Shown here: piece after piece, positions 44,751-53,402 of the stretch
Layout of the letters: each line of letters begins with the position of its first letter
Numbering within the stretch: the stretch's first letter is position 1
NCBI RefSeq assembly: GCF_007830455.1
Contig: NZ_VLLB01000006.1
Coordinates: forward strand, 124,001 to 188,000
DNA from: Pseudoduganella lurida
GTDB taxonomy: Bacteria; Pseudomonadota; Gammaproteobacteria; Burkholderiales; Burkholderiaceae_D
Length of the DNA: 64,000 bases
Direction: 5' to 3'
The notes under the pieces: generated by a model
What the model was told of the DNA's origin: nothing
What the model saw: the letters and a program-made list of their open reading frames with translations, nothing else
Database searches by the model: none
Program-made: the position numbers and the translations under genes

Positions 44751-45839
44751 ATGAAAACGTTTCACTGCGACAAGTGCGCACAGCAGGTCTTTTTCGAGAA
44801 CACCGTCTGCTTCAATTGCAACAGCATGCTGGGCTATCAGCCGTCCCAGCGCAGCATCAACGCCTTCGAGTCCACCGGCACCGGCCTGTGGCGCAGCCTG
44901 AACCGCAAGGATGAAGGCAAGCTCTTCAAACAATGCAGCAACTACGTGCAGCACAATGTCTGCAACTGGATGCTGCCGGCGGACGATCCCCATGCACTGT
45001 GCGAATCGTGCCAGCTGACCGTCATCATCCCGGCCCTGTCGAAGGAGCAGAACCACGTGCTGTGGGCCCGCCTCGAGGCGGCCAAGCGCCGCCTGCTCTT
45101 TTCGCTGGCGGTGCTGCGCCTGACGCCCGCCTCGAAGGAGGTGGAACCGGAAACAGGCCTGGCCTTCCAGTTCCTGGAAGACGGCGTGTCCGACCAGACC
45201 GTGATGACGGGCCACGACAACGGCCTGATCACGCTGAACATCGCCGAAGCCGATCCGGCCGAGCGGGAACGCACGCGCGACCAGATGCACGAACGCTACC
45301 GCACGCTGCTGGGCCACTTCCGCCACGAAAGCGGCCATTATTATTTCGACCGCCTGGTGGCCGGCACCCACTGGATCGACGAGTACCGTGCCCTGTTCGG
45401 CGACGAGCGGGCCGACTACGGCGAGGCGCTCAAGCGCCACTACAGCGAAGGCCCGCCGGCCGACTGGGAATCGCGCTTCATCAGCACCTACGCCAGCTCG
45501 CATTCATGGGAGGACTGGGCCGAGACCTGGGCCCACTACCTGCACATGTTCGACACGCTGGAAACGGCGCAGGCCAGCGGCGTGTCGCTCCATCCCGTCA
45601 AGCCGAACGAACCGTCGCTGGACATCGTGGCGCCGCCCGTCAAGATCGATTCCTTCGACGAATTGGCCAACGAGTGGTTCGCGCTGAGCTATGTGCTCAA
45701 CAGCCTCAATCGCAGCATGGGCATGCCGGACTCGTATCCGTTCAAGCTCAGCACCCCGGTGCTGGAAAAGCTGGCCTTCGTGCACAAGGTCGTGCACGCC
45801 CAGATCGACGAGGCGAAGGCGGCTACCGCGAAACCCTGA
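44751..45839 (+). CDS. Zinc-ribbon putative metallopeptidase
   Basis: The 362 residues begin with a zinc ribbon (Cys6, Cys9, Cys20, Cys23) and a second cysteine group (Cys62, Cys71, Cys84, Cys87). The central motif RHESGHYYFD (His192, Glu193, His196) fits HExxH zinc peptidases. This agrees with the putative zinc-binding metallopeptidase family common in proteobacteria, whose substrate is not known. The ATG at 44751 is preferred over one 15 bases upstream because MKTFHC starts the first cysteine knuckle directly. The 3' end overlaps the opposing GNAT gene by 17 bases. Confidence 0.82.
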   Translation: MKTFHCDKCAQQVFFENTVCFNCNSMLGYQPSQRSINAFESTGTGLWRSLNRKDEGKLFKQCSNYVQHNVCNWMLPADDPHALCESCQLTVIIPALSKEQNHVLWARLEAAKRRLLFSLAVLRLTPASKEVEPETGLAFQFLEDGVSDQTVMTGHDNGLITLNIAEADPAERERTRDQMHERYRTLLGHFRHESGHYYFDRLVAGTHWIDEYRALFGDERADYGEALKRHYSEGPPADWESRFISTYASSHSWEDWAETWAHYLHMFDTLETAQASGVSLHPVKPNEPSLDIVAPPVKIDSFDELANEWFALSYVLNSLNRSMGMPDSYPFKLSTPVLEKLAFVHKVVHAQIDEAKAATAKP

Positions 45840-46269
45840 CCGCGCCGCCCAGCATCTTCGTCGGCGTATAGCGCACACCGCCAGGCGGAAAATCGTCCAG
45901 CCGGCTGTGTACCTGGTAGCCGTGCCGTTCATAGAACGGCAGTGCCTGGAAGCTGAGCGTTTCGACGAACACGCGCGGGCAGCCGCGGCGCAGCGCCTCT
46001 TCCTCGGCCAGTGCCAGCAGCGCACCGCCATGGCCCTGGCCGCGCAGGCCCTCTTCGAGCCACATCACCTGGATGCTGAGCCAGCCCAGATAGGTGGCGC
46101 CCAGCAGCCCGCCGCCCAGGCGGCCGGTGGCATCGCGCACGCTGACCAGCAGGTAGTTCGGCACATCGCCGGCCGCATGCAGCGCGTTGTATTCCGTCAG
46201 TCCACCCACCAGTTGCGCCATGTCGCCGTGATCCGGCTCGGCGTCGATGCCCACCACGCAATCACTCAT
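45823..46269 (-). CDS. GNAT-family N-acetyltransferase
   Basis: Acetyl-CoA-dependent transferase of 148 residues. The acetyl-CoA loop appears as GLRGQGHGGALL (the Q/RxxGxG/A pattern), followed by the family FYERHGYQV strand. GAGGAG precedes the ATG. It is downstream of the Ter operon but behind a terminator, so it probably has its own promoter. Substrate unknown. Confidence 0.85.
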   Translation of the reverse strand: MSDCVVGIDAEPDHGDMAQLVGGLTEYNALHAAGDVPNYLLVSVRDATGRLGGGLLGATYLGWLSIQVMWLEEGLRGQGHGGALLALAEEEALRRGCPRVFVETLSFQALPFYERHGYQVHSRLDDFPPGGVRYTPTKMLGGAVRVSR

Positions 46270-46287
46270 CGGGAAGCTCCTCGCAAT

Positions 46288-46322
46288 GAAAAAAAGCGGT
46301 GGCCGGTTACCCGGTCCACCGC
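46288..46322 (-). terminator. Rho-independent terminator of the Ter unit
   Basis: On the minus strand GCGGTGGACCGGG folds back on CCGGCCACCGC, followed by seven T residues. It lies about 60 bases past the last TerD-family gene. Confidence 0.9.
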
Positions 46323-46379
46323 AAAGGGAAGCGCGCCATGGGGCAGGCGCAGGTGAAACGCGTTACGTGAAGCGTGTTC

Positions 46380-46961
46380 TTACAGGTGCTGGGCGATCTG
46401 CGGCATCAGGTCGTCGAAGGTGCGGCCCTTGCCGTTTTCGCCGATCGCGTGCAGCTTCCATTCGCCGTTGTGGCGGTACAGCTTGGCCATGATCTGGGCA
46501 TTGTGCTCGCCCTGGACGGACAGGTCGAAGCGCGCCACTTCCTTGCCGCTGCTCGCGTCGAGCAGGCGGCAGTAGGCGTTCTGCACCTGGGCGAAGCTCT
46601 GGCCCGTGAAGCTGTTCACCGTGAACACGATGCTCTTCACGGTGGCGGGCACCTGCTGCAGGCTGACGTTGATCTGCTCGTCGTCGCCATCGCCGGCGCC
46701 GGTACGGTTGTCGCCCGTGTGGACGACGCTGCCGTCACGGCTCTTGAGCTGGCGGAACCACACCACGTCGACGGGCTTGCCGGCGTCGTCGAACAGCGCG
46801 CACGAGGCATCCAGGTCGATATCGGCACCCTTCGCGCCGAAGCCCAGGAAGCCCTTGCTCTTCACGGCATCCCAGCCCAGGCCCATCGTGACCTGGTTCA
46901 GCGTGGCGCCGGCTTCCTTGTCCAGAGAGATCTTCTGGCCCTTCGTCAAATTCACAGACAT
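46380..46961 (-). CDS. TerD-family stress protein
   Basis: Calcium-binding beta-sandwich protein linked to tellurite and general stress resistance. The 193 residues contain the TerD core (GLGWDAVKSK, DLDASCALFD, HTGDNRTGAGDGDDEQI), whose acidic residues bind calcium in characterised homologues. It has an insert (SKGFLGFGAKGAD, about residues 33-45) absent from the two shorter TerD copies here, so it is closer to the TerZ/TerX branch. The start MSVNLTKGQ follows GGAGG. It is the last gene before the terminator. Confidence 0.92.
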   Translation of the reverse strand: MSVNLTKGQKISLDKEAGATLNQVTMGLGWDAVKSKGFLGFGAKGADIDLDASCALFDDAGKPVDVVWFRQLKSRDGSVVHTGDNRTGAGDGDDEQINVSLQQVPATVKSIVFTVNSFTGQSFAQVQNAYCRLLDASSGKEVARFDLSVQGEHNAQIMAKLYRHNGEWKLHAIGENGKGRTFDDLMPQIAQHL

Positions 46962-46997
46962 TTGTTCCTCCTTGAGTCGGTCGACTCGTTTCAATCG

Positions 46998-47696
46998 TTA
47001 TTGGCCGCGGCCCTTGCTCAGCCAGGCCACGAAGGCTTCGCGGTTGCGCGAGCACACCACGACCTTGCCGCTGCCGGAAAAGCGCAGCACCATGCCTTCA
47101 CCGCTCGTCACGCTGTTCACCAGGTTGCCGATGAAACCGCTCTTCTGGTTCGTCGTCACCGAGATCTCGTAGCGCAGCGCGCTGTCCCAGCACACCACGT
47201 GGGCGTTGTCGATGACGATGTCCTTGCCCGCCTCGACCTGCAGCTCGGAGATCGAGCCGAAGCCCGACACCACCAGCTGGCCGCGGCCGGAGGTTTCCGT
47301 GATGAAGAAACCGCCGCTCTGGCCGAACAGCGCGTTGCCGATGTTCTGGGTCCGCACGTTCAGGTTCACATCCGACGTGGCCGCGACAAACGCGCCGTCG
47401 CTGATCATGTACTGGCGCGCGCCGATGTCCATCACCTGCATCGCGCCGGGCAGCGTGGGCGAGAGCAGGCAGTCGCCCTCGCCCTTGGTAGCCTCGATAT
47501 GCTGCTGGAAGAACGATTCGCCGTTGGCGAAGGTGCGCATCAGTGCCGCACCCAGGCCGCCGCTCATCTTGCCTTTCAGCTCGAGGTTCGACTCCATCAT
47601 CACCATCGCGTTCGATTCGCAATAAATCTTCTCGCCGTGGCGCAGGGTCACGTGCAGGAACGGATCGACGTCCCCGGTAACGGTGAAGGCTGGCAT
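46998..47696 (-). CDS. AIM24/TIGR00266-family protein
   Basis: The 232 residues form the beta-rich fold of the AIM24 family (GDVDPFLHVTLRHGEKI, then GGFFITETSGRGQLVVSGFG). The molecular role of bacterial members is unknown. It lies between two TerD-family genes, three bases after one and 36 before the other, so it is almost certainly part of the Ter transcript. Confidence 0.85.
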   Translation of the reverse strand: MPAFTVTGDVDPFLHVTLRHGEKIYCESNAMVMMESNLELKGKMSGGLGAALMRTFANGESFFQQHIEATKGEGDCLLSPTLPGAMQVMDIGARQYMISDGAFVAATSDVNLNVRTQNIGNALFGQSGGFFITETSGRGQLVVSGFGSISELQVEAGKDIVIDNAHVVCWDSALRYEISVTTNQKSGFIGNLVNSVTSGEGMVLRFSGSGKVVVCSRNREAFVAWLSKGRGQ

Positions 47697-47699
47697 GGC

Positions 47700-48275
47700 T
47701 TACACCGACACGCCGTAGCTGGAAGCCAGTGCGGCGAGGCCGCCCTGATAGCCCTGGCCAACGGCGCGGAACTTCCAGTCGGTGCCGTTGCGATAGACCT
47801 CGCCGAACACCATTGCCGCTTCCGTCGAGCCGTCTTCGGACAGGTCGTAGCGGGCGATTTCCTGGTTCGTGGCGCCGTTGATGCAGCGGACGAAGGCCTT
47901 CGACACCTGGCCGAAGTTCTGGCGGCGCGCTTCGGCGTCGTGGATCGTGACGGCGACCGAGATGCGGTCCACGTCGGCCGGCACCTTCGAGAGGTCGATC
48001 TTCACGAACTCGTCGTCGCCTTCGCCTTCGCCGGTGCGGTTGTCGCCGGAGTGCTGCACCGAGCCGTCGGCCGATTTCAGGTTGTTGTAGAAGATGAAGT
48101 CCTGGTCGGCGCGCACCTTGCCGTCGGTCTTCAGCAGGAACACGGAACTGTCGATGTCGAATGCCGCGCCATCGGTGGCGCGCACATCCCAGCCCAGACC
48201 GACGGTCAGTTGGGACAGGCCCGGGGCTTCCTTGCTCAGGTTGACGTTGCCGCCTTTTTGCAGACTGATTGCCAT
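47700..48275 (-). CDS. terD: Tellurium resistance protein TerD
   Basis: Standard 191-residue TerD: MAISLQKGGNVNLSKEAPG, GLGWDVRATDG, then the calcium-site region HSGDNRTGEGEGDDE. It shares most of its residues with the TerD at 51768-52343, so the two are recent paralogues. AAGGAG lies eight bases upstream of the ATG. It follows the DUF475 membrane-protein gene by 109 bases. Confidence 0.95.
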   Translation of the reverse strand: MAISLQKGGNVNLSKEAPGLSQLTVGLGWDVRATDGAAFDIDSSVFLLKTDGKVRADQDFIFYNNLKSADGSVQHSGDNRTGEGEGDDEFVKIDLSKVPADVDRISVAVTIHDAEARRQNFGQVSKAFVRCINGATNQEIARYDLSEDGSTEAAMVFGEVYRNGTDWKFRAVGQGYQGGLAALASSYGVSV

Positions 48276-48384
48276 GATCGAAACTCCTTCAATGAGTGAT
48301 ATGAAAGTAAAACCCGACTACAGAGACACTACCTGCATACCCGGCGCGACAGGTCTCATGTGTCGCGCCGCGGATTCTTCCGCC

Positions 48385-49434
48385 TTACGCCTGCAGCGCA
48401 AGGCCCTTCTGTTTCTTCTTGTACTGCAGCGAGGACCACAGCGAAGCCAGGATGAATGCCACACCGATCAGGCCCGTGAACAGCTCCGGTACGTGGAACT
48501 TCATACTCGCCAGCATGATCACGGCCAGGATGCCGATCGCATAGTGGGCGCCATGCTCCAGGTACACGTACTGGTCGAGCGTGCCCTTGTCCACCAGGTA
48601 CACCGTCATCGAGCGGACGAACATCGCGCCGATCGCCAGGCCCAGCATGATGATCACGACATCCTTGGTGATGGCGAACGCGCCGATCACGCCGTCGAAG
48701 CTGAACGATGCATCCAGCACTTCCAGGTACAGGAAGCCGCCGATACCGCCCTTCTTGACCATGTCGCCGACACCGCTCTCGCCCTCTTCACCCTTTTCAA
48801 GATAGCTGGAGATCGCGTCCACGCCAACGTAGATCAGCACACCCCACAGGCCGGAGATCAGCACCACGAACTTCTGCGCTTCCTCGACGATCGACAGGCT
48901 GCCCAGCAGTACGCCCAGCGCGATCATGATCGAGACGGACGAGACCTTGCCCAGCGAACCGATCTTCTTCTCGAAGTTGCCCAGCCAGTGCGTTTCCTTC
49001 TCCGGGTCCAGCAGGAAGTTCAGGAACACCATCAGCAGGAACATGCCGCCGAAGGCCGCCACTTCCGCGTGGTGGTTCGTCAAATGACGCGAATACTCGT
49101 CCGGGTTGTTCAGTGCCAGCGTCCATACTTCCGTCAGCCCGATGTCGGCAGCCACGGCCACGATCACCAGCGGGAACAGCAGCCGCATGCCGAACACGGC
49201 GATGATGATGCCCACGCCCAGGAACAGCTTGCGCCAGAACGCGTCCCACGTCTTCAGCACGGAGGCGTTCACCACCGCGTTGTCGAAGGACAGCGAGACT
49301 TCCATCACGCCCAGAATGATGGCGATACCCAGTGCGGACATGGCGCCCGCCATCCCGGCCTTTTCATAGCCCCACCATCCCGCGACGGCAAGACAGACGA
49401 ACGTGACCAGGAATGAAATCCTGAAGTGCTTCAT
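48385..49434 (-). CDS. TerC-like DUF475 integral membrane protein
   Basis: The 349 residues have about nine membrane segments and the acidic in-membrane motifs VSLSFDNAVVNA and ASFSFDGVIGAF. These repeat the SxDNxxxx pattern of TerC-type metal transporters. In the Ter system such a protein is thought to anchor TerD-type proteins or move a metal ion. The start MKHFRISFLV was chosen after AAGGGG. It is the first gene of a four-gene unit and is divergent from the LysR gene. Confidence 0.92.
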   Translation of the reverse strand: MKHFRISFLVTFVCLAVAGWWGYEKAGMAGAMSALGIAIILGVMEVSLSFDNAVVNASVLKTWDAFWRKLFLGVGIIIAVFGMRLLFPLVIVAVAADIGLTEVWTLALNNPDEYSRHLTNHHAEVAAFGGMFLLMVFLNFLLDPEKETHWLGNFEKKIGSLGKVSSVSIMIALGVLLGSLSIVEEAQKFVVLISGLWGVLIYVGVDAISSYLEKGEEGESGVGDMVKKGGIGGFLYLEVLDASFSFDGVIGAFAITKDVVIIMLGLAIGAMFVRSMTVYLVDKGTLDQYVYLEHGAHYAIGILAVIMLASMKFHVPELFTGLIGVAFILASLWSSLQYKKKQKGLALQA

Positions 49435-49446
49435 CGATGCCCCTTG

Positions 49447-49460
49447 TTGATTAATGTCAA
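49447..49460. promoter_or_regulatory. Possible LysR-type box TTGA-N6-TCAA
   Basis: A short dyad within the 101-bp gap between the DUF475 gene and the LysR gene. It fits the T-N11-A pattern of LysR regulators. It lies close to the DUF475 start, so binding could repress or activate that unit. Confidence 0.4.
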
Positions 49461-49535
49461 TGCATGCAGTGTAGAGAAATCCCGCCAATTGAAAAATAGA
49501 AGATAATATGAACTTCACTTCGTAAAATCCGAACC

Positions 49536-50441
49536 ATGAAAACCAGCGGCATCAATTTCCGCCACCTGTATTTCTTCCGCGTGGTAGCCGCGGAAGGCAG
49601 CGTCACCCGGGCCGCGGAGCGCCTGGGCCTCGCCATCCAGACGATCAGCGCGCAGCTGTCGTCGCTCGAGCAGCAGGTGGGCAAGCAGCTGCTGACACAG
49701 CAGGGCCGCCGGCTGGTGCCTACCGAAGCGGGCCGCGTGGCGCTCACCTATGCCGAGCAGATCTTCGAGCTGGGCGACCGCATGCAGGAGGCGCTGAACG
49801 AGGCCGACGCGGGCCGCATGCGCCTCACGGTGGGCATCTCGGACTCGCTGCCCAAGCTGATCGCCTATCGCCTGCTGCGCTCCGCCTTCGACATGGATAC
49901 GCCCGTGAAACTGGTGTGCGTGGAGCGCGAGTTCGAGGCGCTGCTGGCCGACCTGGCGCTGCACAAGCTGGACGTGGTGCTCACCGACCGTTCGGTGCGC
50001 GCCTCGGCCAGCCTGCGGGTGTACAGCCACCTGCTGGGTGAAAGCGAGATGCTGCTGTTCGGCGCGCCGGCGCTGGCGAAACGGCACGGCCGCAACTTCC
50101 CGGCCAGCCTGGCGGGTGCGCCGCTGCTGCTGCCAACCCGGAACAACGCCCTGCGCGGCCGTATCGACGAGTGGCTGCTGCAGCACGATGTGCGGCCGGA
50201 CGTGGTGGGGGAATTCGAGGACAACGCGATGCTGACGACCTTCGCGCGCGACGGCCTGGGCCTGTTCTTCGCGCCGGCGCGGCTGGAAGCGGATGTGAAG
50301 CTGCAGTTCGGCGTGGTGCCGGCCGGTGCGGCCACCGAACTGCGCGAGCAGTTCTATGCGATCTCGAGCGAGCGGCGCATCCGCCACCCGGCCGTGGAAG
50401 CGATCCTGCAGGCGACGAACACGGGCCTGTTCGGCGCCTGA
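49536..50441 (+). CDS. LysR-family regulator, NhaR-like
   Basis: The 301 residues have an N-terminal helix-turn-helix (about 6-65, NFRHLYFFRVVAAEGSVTRA, then AIQTISAQLSSLE) and a substrate-binding domain. The layout and wording resemble NhaR, the activator of Na+/H+ antiporter genes. No antiporter is nearby. The gene is inserted between the two halves of the Ter locus, on the opposite strand, and is divergent from the DUF475 unit, so a role in controlling it is likely but unproven. Confidence 0.9.
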   Translation: MKTSGINFRHLYFFRVVAAEGSVTRAAERLGLAIQTISAQLSSLEQQVGKQLLTQQGRRLVPTEAGRVALTYAEQIFELGDRMQEALNEADAGRMRLTVGISDSLPKLIAYRLLRSAFDMDTPVKLVCVEREFEALLADLALHKLDVVLTDRSVRASASLRVYSHLLGESEMLLFGAPALAKRHGRNFPASLAGAPLLLPTRNNALRGRIDEWLLQHDVRPDVVGEFEDNAMLTTFARDGLGLFFAPARLEADVKLQFGVVPAGAATELREQFYAISSERRIRHPAVEAILQATNTGLFGA

Positions 50442-50457
50442 CGGTGCGGCTGGCGGC

Positions 50458-51687
50458 TCAGCCTTTCGAGCCGGCGGCCCAGCGCAGGCCGAAGCCGTAT
50501 TTCTGGTCCATCACCTGGTGCGAGCCCGTGCCGGGCCGCGCGCCGATGTAGTCCACCAGCTTGGTGACCTGCAGCTCGCCGTTGCGGTTCTCGATCGACG
50601 CGATGGCGCACATGCGTTCGTTGGCGGCATGGTCGAGCCGCACCTCGACGGTGGGGTGGCCCGGCACCTCGATCGTCACCACGCCATCCGTGGCGGCCCA
50701 GTTGGGCACACCCTCGTAGATGAACGCGAACACCAGCACGCGCCGGATCTCGTCGAAACGGTCGCCGTTGATGTGCATGTTCTCGCCGGCGGTCGACGTG
50801 CCGGTGCGGTCGTCGCTGTCCAGTTCGATGAACGGCTTCTCGTCGAAACGCCCCCACGCGTCGCCCAGCGCCTGCACGCAGCCGGGCCGGCCATCGGCCA
50901 GCTCGAACAGGCAGCCCAGGTCCAGGTCGATGCCGTTCGGCTTCTTCGCGCCGAACATGCCGCCAAACAGGCCCTTCTTCTCCGGCTCGGCCGCGACCCC
51001 GCCGCGGTTCCAGTTCAGGTTGACGCGGATCCTGCCGAAACCGCGGCCGCCTGCCTTCTTCTCCAGCGAGACCTTGTCGCCGCGTTTTTCCAGCGTGACC
51101 TTGGACAGCGAAATCTTGGCCGGTGCCGGAGCAGGAGCAGAAACAGGCGCCGGAGCAGAAACAGGAGCTGCCGTGGGTGCGGCCGCCTCGCCGCCGAAGT
51201 GCGCCAGCAGCGCGGCCAGGCCGCCGTTGAAGCCCTGCCCCACCGCGCCGAAGCGCCACTGGCCGTCGCGGCGATACAGCTCGCCAAGGATCACGGCCTT
51301 CTCTTCCTGGAAGTCGCCGCCCGCGAACGGGAATGCCGCGCCGTCGCCCAGCTTGAGCGTGCCATTGCCGATGCCCCGCATCGTGCCGCTGCCATCGACG
51401 GCGCCGGTGAACACCAGCTTGGCGATCGACGCGGGCAAGGCGTCCAGGTCGATGTTGAAAACAGCGCGCCCGGCCGACAGGTCGACGCGCAGCGCGCCTT
51501 CCGGGCTGGCCGGCTGGTTGTAGAAGATCATGTAGCGCTCGTCCGCGAGCTTGTCCGCCGCATCGAGGCCGAAGCAGGACAGGTCGACGGTGATGCCTGG
51601 CGCCGGCATGTCGATGGCCACCGCCAGGCGCGTGCCCAGGCCCAGGTCGGCCAGGCGGCTCTTTTCGCCACGTGTGAAGGTTTTCAT
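50458..51687 (-). CDS. TerA-like protein with two TerD-type domains
   Basis: The 409 residues contain an N-terminal TerD-type domain (about 1-165), a Pro/Ala-rich linker (about 168-190) and a C-terminal TerD-like domain with DLDLGCLFELADG and DSDDRTGTSTAGEN. This two-domain layout is that of TerA. It ends 17 bases from the opposing LysR gene (tail-to-tail) and follows TerD by 80 bases. Confidence 0.88.
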   Translation of the reverse strand: MKTFTRGEKSRLADLGLGTRLAVAIDMPAPGITVDLSCFGLDAADKLADERYMIFYNQPASPEGALRVDLSAGRAVFNIDLDALPASIAKLVFTGAVDGSGTMRGIGNGTLKLGDGAAFPFAGGDFQEEKAVILGELYRRDGQWRFGAVGQGFNGGLAALLAHFGGEAAAPTAAPVSAPAPVSAPAPAPAKISLSKVTLEKRGDKVSLEKKAGGRGFGRIRVNLNWNRGGVAAEPEKKGLFGGMFGAKKPNGIDLDLGCLFELADGRPGCVQALGDAWGRFDEKPFIELDSDDRTGTSTAGENMHINGDRFDEIRRVLVFAFIYEGVPNWAATDGVVTIEVPGHPTVEVRLDHAANERMCAIASIENRNGELQVTKLVDYIGARPGTGSHQVMDQKYGFGLRWAAGSKG

Positions 51688-51767
51688 GGAATGGGAAGTG
51701 AAGGATGAAAAAAACGGCGGCGGCTGGGGTACCAGCGGCCGCCGGGCGGTCATGGGGCGGTACGTGC

Positions 51768-52343
51768 TTACACGTTCACGCCGAACGAGCGGGCCAGCGG
51801 GCCCAGGCCGCCCTTGAAGCCCTGGCCGATGGCGCGGAACTTCCAGTCGGCGCCGTTGCGATACAGCTCGCCGAAGATCATCGCCGTTTCCGTCGAGCCG
51901 TCTTCCGACAGGTCGTAGCGGGCCAGTTCCGTGCCGCCATCGGCGTTCACGCAGCGGATGAAGGCCTTGGCCACCTGGCCGAAGTTCTGGCGGCGCGCAT
52001 CGGCCTCGTGGATCGTCACGGCGAACGACACGCGGTCGATCTCGGCCGGCAGTGCGGCCAGGTCGACGGCGATCGTCTCGTCGTCGCCCTCGCCGGCACC
52101 GGTGCGGTTGTCGCCGGCGTGCACCACGGCGCCATCGGTGGATTTCAGGTTGTTGTAGAAGATGAAGTCCGCGTCGCCGCGCACCTTGCCATCGGCCTTC
52201 ACCAGGTAGCAGCTGCCGTCGAGGTCGAACTCGGAGCCGTCGGTGGCGCGGGGATCCCAGCCCAGGCCGATGATGACCTTCTTCAGGCCCGGTGCTTCCT
52301 TGCTGAGGTTGACGTTGCCGCCTTTTTGCAAACTGATTGCCAT
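51768..52343 (-). CDS. terD: Tellurium resistance protein TerD
   Basis: A 191-residue TerD with MAISLQKGGNVNLSKEAPG, GLGWDPRATDG and the calcium-site stretch HAGDNRTGAGEGDDE. AGGAG precedes the ATG. It lies 87 bases after the CitE-like gene and so joins the biosynthetic genes to the TerD-family genes. Confidence 0.95.
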   Translation of the reverse strand: MAISLQKGGNVNLSKEAPGLKKVIIGLGWDPRATDGSEFDLDGSCYLVKADGKVRGDADFIFYNNLKSTDGAVVHAGDNRTGAGEGDDETIAVDLAALPAEIDRVSFAVTIHEADARRQNFGQVAKAFIRCVNADGGTELARYDLSEDGSTETAMIFGELYRNGADWKFRAIGQGFKGGLGPLARSFGVNV

Positions 52344-52430
52344 GGTTGACTCCTATCTGGTTAATGTGTGGCGAGGCCGTGGCCTGCGCCGTTCAGGTAC
52401 ACGGCGATCCGGGATCGCCGCCAGGCTGCG

Positions 52431-53402
52431 TCAGTGCCGACCCGGGTCGGCGCCGATGATTTTTTCTGCTGCCATGCCACCGCCTTGCCGCCATGCGGCG
52501 GGCCGCAGCAGGCTGACCCGCGCGGGCGGATGCGTGCCGAAGCGGCTGGCCCGCGCCATCACGGCGCTGGCCCAGTCGCGGTGCGTGGCCACCTCGCACA
52601 TCGAATCGTCCATGCGGAACACGGCGGGCGCATCGGCATCGAGGATCCTGCGCGCCATCGCCACCTCGGTCGGCTGCACGCGGTAGTGCTGCTCGATCAG
52701 GTCGATCTGCGTGGGATGGATGGCCGTCTTGCCCACCATGCCGTACGCCAGGTCCTGCTGCACTTCCTGCGCCATCAGTTCCGGGCAGTCGAGATGCTCG
52801 AACACGGGCGCGGTCAGGCGAAAGCCGTGCGGGCGGAACGTCGTCACCAGGTTCGCGATCACGGGTCCCAGCGGCGTGGCGTACAGCGTCATGGTGCGCG
52901 GACGGCGCAGGCCGAGCAACGCCAGCAGGTCGTTGCCGCCGATGCGCAGCGCCAGGATGCGGGGCGCCACGTCCGGTGCCGCCAGCCGCACGCGCAGCTC
53001 GCGCATCTCCAGCGGATCGAACACCTCGGCCGTTTCCAGCGTGGGCATCAGCAGGTGGCGCGTACCGGCCAGCGGCGCCAGGTAGTCGTCCAGGTTGGCG
53101 CGGGTGGTCTTCGGCAGCACGAAGCCCGTCAGCTTCGCCGCGCCGGGCATCGCCAGCACGCGTGCCAGGATGTCCGGGTTCCGCACCCGCACGAAGCGGT
53201 CGAGCGGTGCCTCGGCCGGCATGTCGCGCAGCGTGGCAGCCAGGTTGGCCAGCGCGATGGCCAGGTCGCGCGCCGCCACCGCATCCTCGGTGCAGAAGAT
53301 CACGGAGCGCAGCGATGGCAGCCGCGCCCCGCTGGCGATGGCGGGCAGGTCCTTGTGCGTAGCGGGCACATACAGCGATGCGCCTATGGGCTGGTCATGC
53401 AT
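52431..53402 (-). CDS. HpcH/HpaI-family (CitE-like) lyase of the Ter biosynthetic module
   Basis: TIM-barrel enzyme of 323 residues of the citrate-lyase-beta/aldolase type (GASLYVPATHKDL, LRIGGNDLLALLG, KTAIHPTQIDLI). The standalone CitE-like gene seen with Ter operons is predicted to act on a carbon unit of the module's product. The ATG at 53402 lies eight bases after GGAG and overlaps the preceding gene by eight bases. The C-terminal part is Arg/Ala/Gly-rich. Confidence 0.85.
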   Translation of the reverse strand: MHDQPIGASLYVPATHKDLPAIASGARLPSLRSVIFCTEDAVAARDLAIALANLAATLRDMPAEAPLDRFVRVRNPDILARVLAMPGAAKLTGFVLPKTTRANLDDYLAPLAGTRHLLMPTLETAEVFDPLEMRELRVRLAAPDVAPRILALRIGGNDLLALLGLRRPRTMTLYATPLGPVIANLVTTFRPHGFRLTAPVFEHLDCPELMAQEVQQDLAYGMVGKTAIHPTQIDLIEQHYRVQPTEVAMARRILDADAPAVFRMDDSMCEVATHRDWASAVMARASRFGTHPPARVSLLRPAAWRQGGGMAAEKIIGADPGRH

